Source: Alicyclobacillus sp. SP_1 (GTDB taxonomy: Bacteria; Bacillota; Bacilli; Alicyclobacillales; Alicyclobacillaceae). Taken from it: a stretch of 64,000 nucleotides of DNA. The translations under genes and the position numbers were made by a program. Under the pieces are notes generated by a model. The model had not been told where the DNA came from and searched no databases. It saw nothing but the letters and a program-made list of their open reading frames with translations. Shown one piece after another: positions 42,568-51,822 of this stretch; positions within the stretch are counted from its first letter, which is position 1, and each line of letters begins with the position of its first letter. The stretch spans positions 107,182 through 171,181 of the forward strand of contig NZ_JAMCCX010000061.1 of NCBI RefSeq assembly GCF_024706985.1, written 5' to 3'.

Positions 42568-43230
42568 ATGTCCATGGAACTTCAGTCGCCAACCGTGTCA
42601 TTGGCTCGTTTGAATGAACCTGCACCGGTGTTCGAAGCTATCACTACACACGGTAAAATCAAGCTCACGGACTTTCTTGGAAAATGGGTCGTGCTATTCT
42701 CGCACCCAGCCGATTTTACTCCGGTTTGTTCGACTGAGTTTGGTTCATTTGCCTCTCGTCAAGCAGAGTTCGCCGATAGAAATGTGCAACTCATCGGTCT
42801 GTCCGTGGATGGTGTTCAAGCGCACTTGGCATGGATTCACGACATAGAATCGGTATTTGGTCAGAAAATCTCCTTCCCGGTCATCGCCGATTTGGATATG
42901 AAGGTCTCGTCCATGTATGGCATGATTCAGCCCGGGGCGTCGACCACGTCTGCGGTTAGAGCCGTTTTCATCATCGATGACAAAGGGATTTTGCGGGCCA
43001 TGGTCTATTACCCGATGAACGTTGGTCGCAATATCAGTGAGATTTTGCGAGTGGTTGATGCGCTTCAGACTTCTGACAAACACGGAGTGTCCACTCCGGC
43101 AGACTGGACCCCCGGACAGCCAGTGGTTGTCGCTCCGCCTGCCACCGCATCTGCTCTGGAGACCAAGGAAGAAGCAGAAGCTAAGGGATACGATTACAAG
43201 CGCTGGTATTTGCGAACGAAGACAATTTGA
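42568..43230 (+). CDS. peroxiredoxin (AhpC/TSA, Prx6-like)
   Basis: This 220-residue peroxidase reduces peroxides through the Cys in FTPVCSTEFGSFA (about residue 48), after the strand KWVVLFSHPADF. The long C-terminal extension and PVCSTE motif match the Prx6/1-Cys class. WIHDIESVFGQKISFPVIAD and an ending YKRWYLRTK are typical. ATG 42568 has GGAGGG seven bases upstream and is preferred over ATG 42553. It ends at a strong terminator. Confidence 0.93.
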   Translation: MSMELQSPTVSLARLNEPAPVFEAITTHGKIKLTDFLGKWVVLFSHPADFTPVCSTEFGSFASRQAEFADRNVQLIGLSVDGVQAHLAWIHDIESVFGQKISFPVIADLDMKVSSMYGMIQPGASTTSAVRAVFIIDDKGILRAMVYYPMNVGRNISEILRVVDALQTSDKHGVSTPADWTPGQPVVVAPPATASALETKEEAEAKGYDYKRWYLRTKTI

Positions 43231-43364
43231 AAAATCTCGCGAGAGCGTCCTGCTATTTGAATGAAAGAGTCTCTACGCGGAAGGCGCGAGCGCGAGACGG
43301 GTGTTCAGGATGCTGCGTCGATGTCCATGCATTTCGCACCGTAGCAGCACAGTTCCGCGAATTT

Positions 43365-43409
43365 CATCGAGTCGGGAGACGACAGGTCCCTCGACTCGAT
43401 GTTTTTTTT
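43365..43409 (+). terminator. rho-independent terminator
   Basis: CATCGAGTCG pairs with CGACTCGATG (inner GGA/TCC continues the stem) and is followed by eight Ts, ending the peroxiredoxin transcript. Confidence 0.93.
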
Positions 43410-43429
43410 CACGGTCAATCCATCGGTGC

Positions 43430-43528
43430 TCAATAGTTGGCTCCGTATGGGACAAAGAGGAAGAACAAGACGAAGATAATCAGGAACACTACGGCCCACT
43501 GTGTGTATCCGCCAAAGACGCCGTTCAT
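43430..43528 (-). CDS. YjcZ-like small hydrophobic protein (paralogue 2)
   Basis: This 32-residue protein begins MNGVFGGYTQWAVVFLII and is one hydrophobic helix ending FVPYGANY. AAGGAGG lies upstream. It is a paralogue of 43575-43691 and 5839-5958. Confidence 0.78.
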   Translation of the reverse strand: MNGVFGGYTQWAVVFLIIFVLFFLFVPYGANY

Positions 43529-43574
43529 ACTAGACACACCTCCTTGATGGACAAAACACTGGTGTCAAGTCCGA

Positions 43575-43691
43575 TTAATAGACAGGAACTTCTTTGCATA
43601 CCTGTTGGTATGCGGGGACGAGCAGGAAGAACAGGACGAAAATAATCAAGAACACGACCGCCCAACGAGTATACCCTCCAAATGCTCCCAT
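43575..43691 (-). CDS. YjcZ-like small hydrophobic protein (paralogue 3)
   Basis: This 38-residue protein begins MGAFGGYTRWAVVFLIIF with a Cys-containing polar tail (QQVCKEVPVY). AAAGGGGGTG lies upstream of the ATG. It is in tandem with paralogue 2, 46 bases apart and on the same strand, divergent from the germination operon, which fits spore-specific expression. Confidence 0.78.
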   Translation of the reverse strand: MGAFGGYTRWAVVFLIIFVLFFLLVPAYQQVCKEVPVY

Positions 43692-43867
43692 GGATGTCAC
43701 CCCCTTTAACACTCCTATAAGATGATTTTTGCCCCCTGAATTGTGTAGGTGCATATCAGTGGCAGCGCCTCTATTTCAAATGGAGTGCTTACAAAGCCTG
43801 GCGAAGGTATACATCGACCATGGCTGGGAAAACTATTTAGCATTAAATTCCAATAGGTGGTACAGCT

Positions 43868-45535
43868 ATGAATGTTTTTTCGCGATTGAAGTATCGAAAG
43901 CCGCGGGAGGCGCTTTCCAACAAAAATCGGCAAGCTCTTCAAGAAAAAATTCCATCCATGCAATTACAAAAGAGTGTTCTCTCCCATCACTTAGAAACGA
44001 ATTTGGGCGCATTTGAAAGCATTCTTGGCACCAATGCCGACCTCCTAGTGCGTCGCTTCCTCATCCAAGTCCGCCGTCAAAAGCATCATTGTGGGCTAGT
44101 TTATCTGGACGGATCGTCCTCTAAAGCGGACATGAATGAAATTCTTCACGCGCTCATGTTGGATATGGACAGCAGCAAGCAGAGTCGCGACAGTCTCCTC
44201 GACATCGTCGTGCAGCAGTGCATTCCGTATGCGGACATTGCGCTGAAAAAGAATTTCTTAGATGCTTCCAACTGGTTACTCTCGGGGAACTCTCTGCTCT
44301 TCATCGATGGTTTGAACAGTGCCATCGGCCTCAGTACACAAGCATTTAAGGAGCGAACCATCGCTCAACCTGAGACAGAGCAGGTCATTCAAGGTTCGCG
44401 CGAAGGTTTCATTGAGTCCGTTGGTACCAATATGTCGCTTTTGCGCAAGCGACTGAGGTCGAGTGATTTGTCTTTGCAACTGATTCAAATCGGCAGAGTC
44501 ACCGCAACGAATGTGGTCTATTGCTACATGAAAGGAATCGCTAATGAGAACCTGGTGAAAGAGGTCAAGGAGCGATTGGAACGGGTCGATGTCGATGCAC
44601 TTTACGGGGCAGGATATCTTGAACAGTTCATTGAAGACGTCCCATTCTCACCGTTTCCACAGGTACAGAACACAGAGCGTCCAGACAAAGCAGTGGCAGC
44701 CATGCTGGAGGGCCGAGTGGTCATTCTTGTTGACGGTACTCCATTTGCCCTCATTGTTCCGGCAGTGTTCACACAGTTTTACCAAACCACGGAGGACTAT
44801 GATACCAGGTTTTTTATGGCCAGCATGATTCGCGGCATTCGCGTCCTGGCGCTGTTGTTTTCGCTGATTTTTCCGTCTTTGTATGTGTCCCTCATCTCGT
44901 TCAACCCGGAAATGATTCCGACAAAATTTGCAGTCGCGGTGGCGGGAGGACGAGCTGGGGTACCGTTTCCGGCCATCGCTGAAATTTTCGGGCTGGAGAT
45001 GATTATGGAAATCTTGCGGGAGGCGACCATCCGCCTCCCGCAGCAGATTGGTGGGGCACTGTCTATTGTGGGCGTTCTCGTCATTGGCCAAGCAGCCGTG
45101 CAGGCTGGTTTCGTCAGTCCTATCACCGTCGTGATTGTCGCATTGACCACGATTGGGTCGTTCGCCACGCCCGCCTACAATGCTGCTGTCGCACTCCGCA
45201 TGCTGCGCTTTCCGCTGATGATTTTGGCTGGTTTGTTTGGTCTTTACGGGGTGATGGTAGGACTCATCCTCATCACGAATCACCTCTGCTCGCTCGAATC
45301 CTTCGGGGTTCCGTATCTAAGTCCCGTCATGCCTGGGGATGGTTATGGACTGCGCGATGCGGTGCTTCGTGCCCCTGTCTGGATGATGTGGAAACGGCCG
45401 CGCCAACTGCATACGGCAAACCAGAAGCGAATGAATGACCAAAATCCGGCTCAGACCCAAAAAGGTCGAGCGCTGTCTTCCACCTCCTCATCGGCCCGCA
45501 TTGTTTCGGCTTCCAAAAATCGTTCAAAATCTTAG
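43868..45535 (+). CDS. gerAA: spore germination protein, GerA family A subunit
   Basis: This 555-residue subunit of a nutrient germinant receptor in the spore inner membrane has a soluble N-terminal half (to about 300; DLLVRRFLIQVRRQ, AILVDGTPFALIVP-like VVILVDGTPFALIVP) and a C-terminal membrane domain with five or six spans (SLISFNPEMIPTKFAVAVAGGRAGVPFPAI, LGYPFL-type end). AGGTGG lies seven bases before the ATG. It is first of the A-B-C operon. Confidence 0.95.
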   Translation: MNVFSRLKYRKPREALSNKNRQALQEKIPSMQLQKSVLSHHLETNLGAFESILGTNADLLVRRFLIQVRRQKHHCGLVYLDGSSSKADMNEILHALMLDMDSSKQSRDSLLDIVVQQCIPYADIALKKNFLDASNWLLSGNSLLFIDGLNSAIGLSTQAFKERTIAQPETEQVIQGSREGFIESVGTNMSLLRKRLRSSDLSLQLIQIGRVTATNVVYCYMKGIANENLVKEVKERLERVDVDALYGAGYLEQFIEDVPFSPFPQVQNTERPDKAVAAMLEGRVVILVDGTPFALIVPAVFTQFYQTTEDYDTRFFMASMIRGIRVLALLFSLIFPSLYVSLISFNPEMIPTKFAVAVAGGRAGVPFPAIAEIFGLEMIMEILREATIRLPQQIGGALSIVGVLVIGQAAVQAGFVSPITVVIVALTTIGSFATPAYNAAVALRMLRFPLMILAGLFGLYGVMVGLILITNHLCSLESFGVPYLSPVMPGDGYGLRDAVLRAPVWMMWKRPRQLHTANQKRMNDQNPAQTQKGRALSSTSSSARIVSASKNRSKS

Positions 45536-45546
45536 GAGAAACGTAG

Positions 45547-46680
45547 ATGCAAAAGCCGAAGTCTGTCACTTCTTTGCAACTGACCTTGACCACAGGGACG
45601 GCCATCATTGGCGTGGGCATCTTGGCGTTTCCACGGATTGTCGTGGAGTACGTCGATACGGGTGCTCCGATGGCGGCGTTCTTTGCCATTGCCCTAATGG
45701 CATTCGGCAGTTTGGTGTTGTGTTACCTCGGGAATGCCTATCCGGAACAAACGCTCTTTGAGTATGCGGACAATCTGCTGGGACGCACCTTCAATCGAAT
45801 CGTGCTGGCAGTGCTCGGTGTTTATTTCCTCGAACTTACAGCGCTCGCGAGTCGAGAGTTCGGAGAGGTCGTCATCACTTCCGTCCTTCAGCACACGCCG
45901 ATCACCGTCACCATCATGGTGATGGTTTTGTTGGCCACGGTCTCGACTCGTAATGACATCGGATCGTTCGCGAGAATTTTGTCGTTCTACATGCCGTTGG
46001 TCTATTTTCCGGCTCTGGTCATTGTCGTGCTCAGCTTGAAAAGCGCACGGCTAGTGAACATCATGCCAGTCCTCGGCATGTTTCACAGAGGGAGTGGATG
46101 GGATGCCGTGATTGCTGTGTTGATTGTTGCGGCACTGTATCAAAACTATTTGGTAGTCGGTCTGCTGTTACCATTTATGTACCGAATTCAGTCCGCGTGG
46201 AAAAGCACGCTCATTGGCATGTTTTCTGCGGGTGCTATCTACATCATCATCATGTTCGCCGTGCTATCCGTTTTTGGCTTCGAAGAAATCAAAAATCTCA
46301 CCTGGCCCACGCTAGAACTGGCAAAAACGGCGGCACTCCCTGCTGCATTTATTGAACGGCTCGATCCGATCTTTCTAGCGGTCTGGGTGACTGCTGTCTT
46401 TTGCGCCATTTTCGCGGCCTACTTCATTGCCATCAACGCACTCAGCCATGTCTTTCGGCTGCAAGACCACCGAGCACTCAGTTTGGCTGTGTTTCCGATT
46501 ATCTTCGAACTTGCTGCACAGCCGAGCAACATTGTAGATCTCTACCGCATTATCAAAACGGTCGGTTTGTCTGGTCTGGTCTTAAGTCTTGGCTATCCAT
46601 TTCTCTTAGCAGTCCTTCATGTGTTGCGCAGGGCTCATCCCGCGCCGTCTTCTAAGCGAAGGAGGGCCAAGTCGACATGA
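45547..46680 (+). CDS. gerAB: spore germination protein, GerB family (permease-like B subunit)
   Basis: This 377-residue integral membrane protein has about ten helices and the GerB/APC-superfamily layout. It starts TSLQLTLTTGTAIIGVGILAFPR, with Gly-rich first helix. The B subunit forms the germinant-binding pocket of the receptor. It begins 11 bases after the A gene, with AGGAGA as ribosome site, and overlaps the C gene by four bases. Confidence 0.95.
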   Translation: MQKPKSVTSLQLTLTTGTAIIGVGILAFPRIVVEYVDTGAPMAAFFAIALMAFGSLVLCYLGNAYPEQTLFEYADNLLGRTFNRIVLAVLGVYFLELTALASREFGEVVITSVLQHTPITVTIMVMVLLATVSTRNDIGSFARILSFYMPLVYFPALVIVVLSLKSARLVNIMPVLGMFHRGSGWDAVIAVLIVAALYQNYLVVGLLLPFMYRIQSAWKSTLIGMFSAGAIYIIIMFAVLSVFGFEEIKNLTWPTLELAKTAALPAAFIERLDPIFLAVWVTAVFCAIFAAYFIAINALSHVFRLQDHRALSLAVFPIIFELAAQPSNIVDLYRIIKTVGLSGLVLSLGYPFLLAVLHVLRRAHPAPSSKRRRAKST

Positions 46681-47885
46681 AGTCAAAACTTCAGCGGTGG
46701 ATTTTTGCGGTCGTATGTTGTGCGGTGTTTCCTCAGTTGACGGGCTGTTGGGACCGATTGGAGATTGAAGACCGAGGGACGATTTTGGGAATGTCGATCG
46801 ACCGGGCCAAAGAACCCGTCACGTCTGCTATCACGGGGAAGGCAGCGAAGAGCGAAGTCGATGGATATGACATTGCTGCTCAAGTGGCGATACCTGGGCG
46901 AATTCCTCTTGGACCGGGAGAAGGAACGTCAGGCGGTGGCAAAGATCAACCCATCTGGGTTGTTCACGCGGTCGGGCGAACCGTGGACGATGCGGTGAAT
47001 GTGTTGCAGCAAAAATTGGCGGACCGTATATTTTTCGGACATTTGCGTGCCATCGTCATCAGTCGCGATTTAGCTGAGTCTCCGGGAGTGCATGACATCC
47101 AGGATTTCTTTCGTCGCAATGCCGAAATTCGGCGATTGGCTTGGTTGATGATTTCTGACGGCCGGGCCGAAGAGGTCATGCAATTGCAGTCGAAATTGGA
47201 GCGCGTGCCAACGCTGTATTTGGTTGGAACGATGGACCATGCTGTGCAATTAGGAAAGCTACCGAATATGTTCCTCGGGAACTACTGGTCAGCTTCCTCC
47301 TCGAAAGGAGAGGACGCTGTACTGCCGTTTGTTGCGGTCAAAGACAAGGAGAGGTTGGACTTAAAAGGGCTCGCCATCTTTCGTCGAGAAAAGATGGTCG
47401 GCACCCTGAATACACTCGAGACAGCCGCCTTCATGGAGATGACCGGCGAACGAAAAGCCGGGTTTGGCGTTTCTGTACCGTTGCCGGGGCAGGCAAATCG
47501 CAGTGCTATTGTCCGCGGTGTAGACCGTAAAGCTGTCGTCAAATTGCATTTTGTTCACGGCAAACCAACGATTGACGTGTATTCTTACGTCGAAGGAAAC
47601 ATTGAAGAATTGACCGGGCATCAGCCGCTGACGACTGTTATCCCCGGGGTAGAGCGAGAAATTTCTAAAGACCTCGAAGAAAATCAGGAAAAATTGGCGC
47701 ACAAGATGCAGACTCTGCACGCCGACGTCTTTGGATATGGTGAGTATGTTCGCGGATATGCACCGCATTATTGGAATACCTGCATTGTGGCCAAACACAA
47801 GCAATGGGATGACGTCTTCTCGACCATTCCGATTCACGTACACTGTCAACTGTACATTCGCCGTGCTGGGATGAGCATCACCTGA
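46677..47885 (+). CDS. gerAC: spore germination lipoprotein, GerC family
   Basis: This 402-residue lipoprotein has the lipobox at Cys24 (PQLTGC) followed by WDRLEIEDRGTILGMSID, the usual Ger(x)C opening, and further typical segments DRIFFGHLRAIVISRDLAE and LAIFRREKMVGTL. It is the third component of the receptor, on the outer face of the inner spore membrane. ATG overlaps the B gene stop (ATGA). Confidence 0.95.
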   Translation: MKSKLQRWIFAVVCCAVFPQLTGCWDRLEIEDRGTILGMSIDRAKEPVTSAITGKAAKSEVDGYDIAAQVAIPGRIPLGPGEGTSGGGKDQPIWVVHAVGRTVDDAVNVLQQKLADRIFFGHLRAIVISRDLAESPGVHDIQDFFRRNAEIRRLAWLMISDGRAEEVMQLQSKLERVPTLYLVGTMDHAVQLGKLPNMFLGNYWSASSSKGEDAVLPFVAVKDKERLDLKGLAIFRREKMVGTLNTLETAAFMEMTGERKAGFGVSVPLPGQANRSAIVRGVDRKAVVKLHFVHGKPTIDVYSYVEGNIEELTGHQPLTTVIPGVEREISKDLEENQEKLAHKMQTLHADVFGYGEYVRGYAPHYWNTCIVAKHKQWDDVFSTIPIHVHCQLYIRRAGMSIT

Positions 47886-47940
47886 GCGCCCTGCGGGGTG
47901 CAGACCATGGGCCATAACACGTTGGTTGTCCCACTCGGAT

Positions 47941-48162
47941 TCAGGTGAACCAGAGCAAGAACTGAAAGAAAGCATACAGACAGCTACCGCCGATGATATA
48001 GATGCGGGCAATGATTCTTGTCAGCAAAAACTCTCTCCGATATTCCGGAACTACTTTGTATCTCCGTGTGTCGATGACGTGAATCAAAATCCCTGTAAAG
48101 ATGAAGGTCAAAATATCGGTTCGAAGGTGAGTCAAGATGAGGAGACGCAATGTCCAGTCCAT
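47941..48162 (-). CDS. small membrane protein, unknown function
   Basis: This 73-residue protein has two hydrophobic stretches (ILTFIFTGILIHVI and IYIIGGSCLYAFFQFLLWF) separated by a basic loop (RRYKVVPEYRREFLLTR). The ribosome site is weak (GAGAGGA 13 bases upstream). It converges on gerAC and diverges from the symporter gene. I do not recognise it. Confidence 0.5.
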   Translation of the reverse strand: MDWTLRLLILTHLRTDILTFIFTGILIHVIDTRRYKVVPEYRREFLLTRIIARIYIIGGSCLYAFFQFLLWFT

Positions 48163-48281
48163 CAGTGCCTGTTCGTCCTCTCAAAAGTTTTAGGGAATGG
48201 GTGCAAAAGTACTGGATGAGCGACCTCATTTCGTCTATACTCATAAAACAAACAATTAACATCGGAAAAGGTGGTTATTGA

Positions 48282-49955
48282 ATGGGAGTTGCGATGGTCG
48301 GGATTCTCACGCTCTACACGGGTCTGTTGCTAATTCTCGGACGGATTTCTCGGCGCAAGACGGGCAGTGCGTCGCAATATTTGGATGGTGGCCGTCGCTT
48401 CGGCTTTTGGCACGTATTTTTGCTGATGACCGCCATGTGGGGGTCGAGTATGTTCGTCGTCGAGATTGACAGTGGTTATCTGAACGGACTGTCGGCCGTC
48501 TGGTTTGGAGCATCCACGATTGCAATGTCCGTTTTCGTCGCCGTTTTTCTCTTAAAGCCTTTTCGCAAAATTGGATATCTGACGAATTCCAATCTGATTG
48601 GCCGACAGTACGGGGAGCGAGCTCGGGATGTCTCGGCATTGGTCATTGGACTTACATTTCCCATCTTCGCCATGGGAAATGTACTGTCTGCTGCATCTTT
48701 TCTCCACGCCACATTGGGCTGGAGCTTGCCTGTTGTCTTGATTGCCACGACTGTGCTCGTCATTGTGTACGTCTGGGCTGGCGGCATCTGGTCGCTTGCC
48801 TATACCCAAATTGCGAATTTGGTGCTTCTTGTTGTGGGACTTCTGGTGGCGACTTTTTTTGTCTTTCGTGCAGGTTGGAATGGCCATCCCGTTCTCCCCC
48901 AGCACGTGGCGCATGTTGCACATTTCTCGGGGATTTTTGGAATCGGATCCGCCACGATTGTTCTCTGGTTTGTCATGAGTTTGCTCAACTCTGTTTCGGC
49001 TCAGGCGGAATTTCAAACCATTGCGTCCGTGCGCGAAGCTCGCGTAGGTCAAAAGGCGGTCTACTGGTCTGCACTGGTTCTGATTCCTTTTGCGGTTATC
49101 CCCACGTTGTTTGGAACGGCGGCGCGCGGCTACTTACCGCACATGAAAGGTGGACTCTTGGCCTTCCCTCTTTATTTGCGGGAAATCGCGCCGGACTGGG
49201 CGGTCGTCTTAGTTGCGCTTGGATTCTTTGCATCGGCCCTCATCTGGTGTGCCCCCCTGATGTTCTCTGGCGCTTCTTCGTTTGGATTAGACTTTTTAAC
49301 GTCCGCGAAACGACCTCGGCCTGCGCAGCGGATCCGCACGTTGACACGCTTTTCACTGATTCTCCAGGGTCTGCTCATGGTCATTTATGCATTGCTCCGA
49401 CCAGAGGAAATTGCCTGGTGGCACGTTTTTGGTCTGACGTTTCGCAATGCGGTGATTGTCGGCCCGACCATCACGTTTCTGCTGTGGCCAGTGGTCCGGC
49501 CGCGCGTTGTCGTAGCATCCATGGTGACTGGTGCTGGCAGTGGACTGCTCTGGAACGCACTGACGGATTTCTCGGCAACGAAGTTCGTCTTTGGATTGAA
49601 TCCCATGTGGGTCGGAACGGGACTGTCGCTGATGGTACTGATGGCAGGAACGCTCCTAGTCGAGCGGAGAAATCTATGTATCAGCGTAATGGGCAAGCGC
49701 CGTTCGTTGGGGTGGTTTGCGCTCGCCATGACGCTGGTCTTCCTCGGGTTTGTGCCCATTCTGCTCCATTCCACGCTGTCGTCGTTGGTCGGAGCAGATG
49801 CTTTTATGGCGACGCTCAGTGCATTTTTTACAACGATGGCCTTTGTCGATGTGCGCAGCCCAATGCAACTGATGAGCGATGTGACGGTCGAGGCTATGGT
49901 CGATCCGGTCGTGCCATCGGGCACAGCGCGTAAGGATGAAGAGCAACTGGCATGA
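48282..49955 (+). CDS. sodium:solute symporter family protein
   Basis: This 557-residue integral membrane protein has about 13 spans and the SSS layout: GRRFGFWHVFLLMTAMWGSSMFVVEI, then FLKPFRKIGYLT-like and IGRQYGERARDVSAL, and VYVWAGGIWSLAYTQIANLVLLVVG. The substrate (amino acid, sugar or organic acid) is not evident. AAAAGGTGG lies nine bases before the ATG. Confidence 0.9.
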   Translation: MGVAMVGILTLYTGLLLILGRISRRKTGSASQYLDGGRRFGFWHVFLLMTAMWGSSMFVVEIDSGYLNGLSAVWFGASTIAMSVFVAVFLLKPFRKIGYLTNSNLIGRQYGERARDVSALVIGLTFPIFAMGNVLSAASFLHATLGWSLPVVLIATTVLVIVYVWAGGIWSLAYTQIANLVLLVVGLLVATFFVFRAGWNGHPVLPQHVAHVAHFSGIFGIGSATIVLWFVMSLLNSVSAQAEFQTIASVREARVGQKAVYWSALVLIPFAVIPTLFGTAARGYLPHMKGGLLAFPLYLREIAPDWAVVLVALGFFASALIWCAPLMFSGASSFGLDFLTSAKRPRPAQRIRTLTRFSLILQGLLMVIYALLRPEEIAWWHVFGLTFRNAVIVGPTITFLLWPVVRPRVVVASMVTGAGSGLLWNALTDFSATKFVFGLNPMWVGTGLSLMVLMAGTLLVERRNLCISVMGKRRSLGWFALAMTLVFLGFVPILLHSTLSSLVGADAFMATLSAFFTTMAFVDVRSPMQLMSDVTVEAMVDPVVPSGTARKDEEQLA

Positions 49956-50015
49956 CCGAGTGACTCGGAGCAGCAGCTTCGTGCATCATGTCCACCATCC
50001 ATCGGTCCTCAACCC

Positions 50016-50043
50016 AAGATGCCATGGGAAACCGTGGCATCTT
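50016..50043. terminator. hairpin with GAAA tetraloop, possible terminator
   Basis: AAGATGCCATGG (50016-50027) pairs with CCGTGGCATCTT (50032-50043), with one G-U pair, around GAAA. Only a weak T-tract follows. Confidence 0.6.
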
Positions 50044-50078
50044 CTGCATCTGGTGAGAGATTATGTCGCACTCTGTCG

Positions 50079-50107
50079 TCGACAATTGGTAGGACAATCG
50101 GTATACT
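50079..50107 (+). promoter_or_regulatory. sigma-A-type promoter
   Basis: TCGACA (50079-50084), 17-base spacer, TATACT (50102-50107), 53 bases before the GtrA-fusion start. Confidence 0.65.
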
Positions 50108-50160
50108 AGCTTCTCGTAAGCGTATTTCCCATTCCTTTGCGGTAAAGGAGCGAGTAAGGC

Positions 50161-51741
50161 GTGACCGAATCGTGGTCGACGAGTGTTCGGCGCTTCCTGA
50201 AGTACTGCGTCACCGGTGTCTTAAATACCGGAGTGTCCTACGTGGTATTCAGTTTTTTGGTGTTTTTGGGAGTGGGTTCTGCCGCGGCGTTGGCGGCAGG
50301 CTATGTTTGCGGTATGGCAACTTCCTATGTCCTCAATGCCAGATGGACTTTTCAGACATCTGCTAAACACACTTGGCAGTTGGTCAAATTCATCGGGATC
50401 AACGTAGGGGTACTCATTTTTAGTGAGGGCTGTCTGCGCTTGATTTCTCACCACGTGATAGCCTCTCCTTACTTGGCTCAAGCGCTGAATCTGATTCCGA
50501 CGACGCTGGTCGGTTTTTATGTGAATCGAAAATACGTTTTTACAAAGCGCACTGCTGACGACGCATCTCCATCGGATTGGCGTCGTGTGGTTCGCTACGC
50601 CTTCATTGCGCTGGCCATGGTTGTCGCTCAGAGGGTCATTGTGGCTGCTGGGGAAATTCACGGTGCAAGTCACACGAAATATGCGTGGACTTGGTACCGC
50701 GTCTTCGTCATTGACATGATTCATTGGGACGCAGGCTGGTATCTAGAGATTGCTCGGCATGGTTATGTGCGATTGACTGAGACCGCTTTCTGGCCTCTCT
50801 ATCCTTGGTTTATTCGTTGGTTTCACGAGGGAACGGGCATTGGATACGACGTGTCTGCCATCGTGCTCTCGGCTATCTCGTTTTTTCTGGCCATCTGGTT
50901 TTTCCTGCTCTGGATAGACGAATCCCTCGGAGCAAAGGCTGCGATTTCTGGCGGACTTCTATTCGTGTTTTACCCTACGTCATTTTATTTTGATGCGGCT
51001 TACACGGAATCCCTCTTCACACTATTCGCCATATTGGCGGTTTATACATCACGGCGCGGCCATTTATTTTGGGCAAACGTCTGGACCGCTTTGGCCACAT
51101 TGACGAGAAATACCGGGGGTCTATTGGGCTTTATACTCTTTTTTGATTACGTGCAGAAGAAACAACTAGGATGGAAATTTTGGACGAGAACGTGGTGGCG
51201 AAAGTTGAGCTGGCGAGCCGTCTATTTTTTAATTCCTGCGGCTACGCTGGTGGTATATTGCTATCGATTGAAGCGCCAGTTTGGCATGTGGACTCCATTT
51301 CTCTATGCGGAACATCATCACTGGCACCGCCACTATCTTGCTCCGTGGATATGCATTGAGCGGACGGTTCAATTTCTCATTCATCCGAAGACGACCATCA
51401 TGTCTCAGGAGTACATTCAGTTTGAAGTAGCCGCCTTTGTCGCGGTGGTGGTCCTAGTCGGATTTACTCTAGGTTACATGCTGTGGCGTCGCCAGGCTGC
51501 GTATATCGGATGGTTTCTCTATGTTCTGTCCGTAGGATTTATCACTTCGAGTGAACCCTCTGTAAATATTCCGGATTATCTGGTTTCCTTGCCGCGTTAC
51601 GTCTTGATGTTGTTTCCTGCTTTCGGAATTGTCGGCAAGGTTCTCCGTTCGGTCACTCTCTGCGCATTCATTGCTTTGTTGTTCGCTGTCGTCTTATTCT
51701 GGAAAAGTGGAGTGTTTTATCGAGGGATATGGATTGCCTGA
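50161..51741 (+). CDS. GtrA-like flippase domain fused to PIG-V-like mannosyltransferase
   Basis: The 526-residue protein has two modules. Residues 1-130 are GtrA-like: four spans, FLKYCVTGVLNTGVSYVVFSFL and YVLNARWTF...FYVNRKYVF. Residues 140-526 are a polytopic C-type glycosyltransferase with the PIG-V pattern HWDAGWYLEIARHGY followed by AFWPLYPWFIRW. GtrA proteins are thought to flip undecaprenyl-phosphate sugars, and PIG-V-type enzymes use lipid-linked sugars outside. A fused translocase/transferase fed by the next gene is a coherent model. GTG start, GGAG ten bases upstream. Confidence 0.85.
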   Translation: MTESWSTSVRRFLKYCVTGVLNTGVSYVVFSFLVFLGVGSAAALAAGYVCGMATSYVLNARWTFQTSAKHTWQLVKFIGINVGVLIFSEGCLRLISHHVIASPYLAQALNLIPTTLVGFYVNRKYVFTKRTADDASPSDWRRVVRYAFIALAMVVAQRVIVAAGEIHGASHTKYAWTWYRVFVIDMIHWDAGWYLEIARHGYVRLTETAFWPLYPWFIRWFHEGTGIGYDVSAIVLSAISFFLAIWFFLLWIDESLGAKAAISGGLLFVFYPTSFYFDAAYTESLFTLFAILAVYTSRRGHLFWANVWTALATLTRNTGGLLGFILFFDYVQKKQLGWKFWTRTWWRKLSWRAVYFLIPAATLVVYCYRLKRQFGMWTPFLYAEHHHWHRHYLAPWICIERTVQFLIHPKTTIMSQEYIQFEVAAFVAVVVLVGFTLGYMLWRRQAAYIGWFLYVLSVGFITSSEPSVNIPDYLVSLPRYVLMLFPAFGIVGKVLRSVTLCAFIALLFAVVLFWKSGVFYRGIWIA

Positions 51742-51822
51742 TAGGTGCCCACTGTCTTCGCGAGGGGACTATCACCATTGCGAAGTCCGAGAAAGAAGCT
51801 TTGTGAGAGGAGCAAGAGCACG

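Noticed and set aside
48875..49933. 352-codon frame inside the sodium:solute symporter gene
   Set aside because: Shifted shadow frame; the other frame has continuous membrane spans and family motifs and begins with a good ribosome site.
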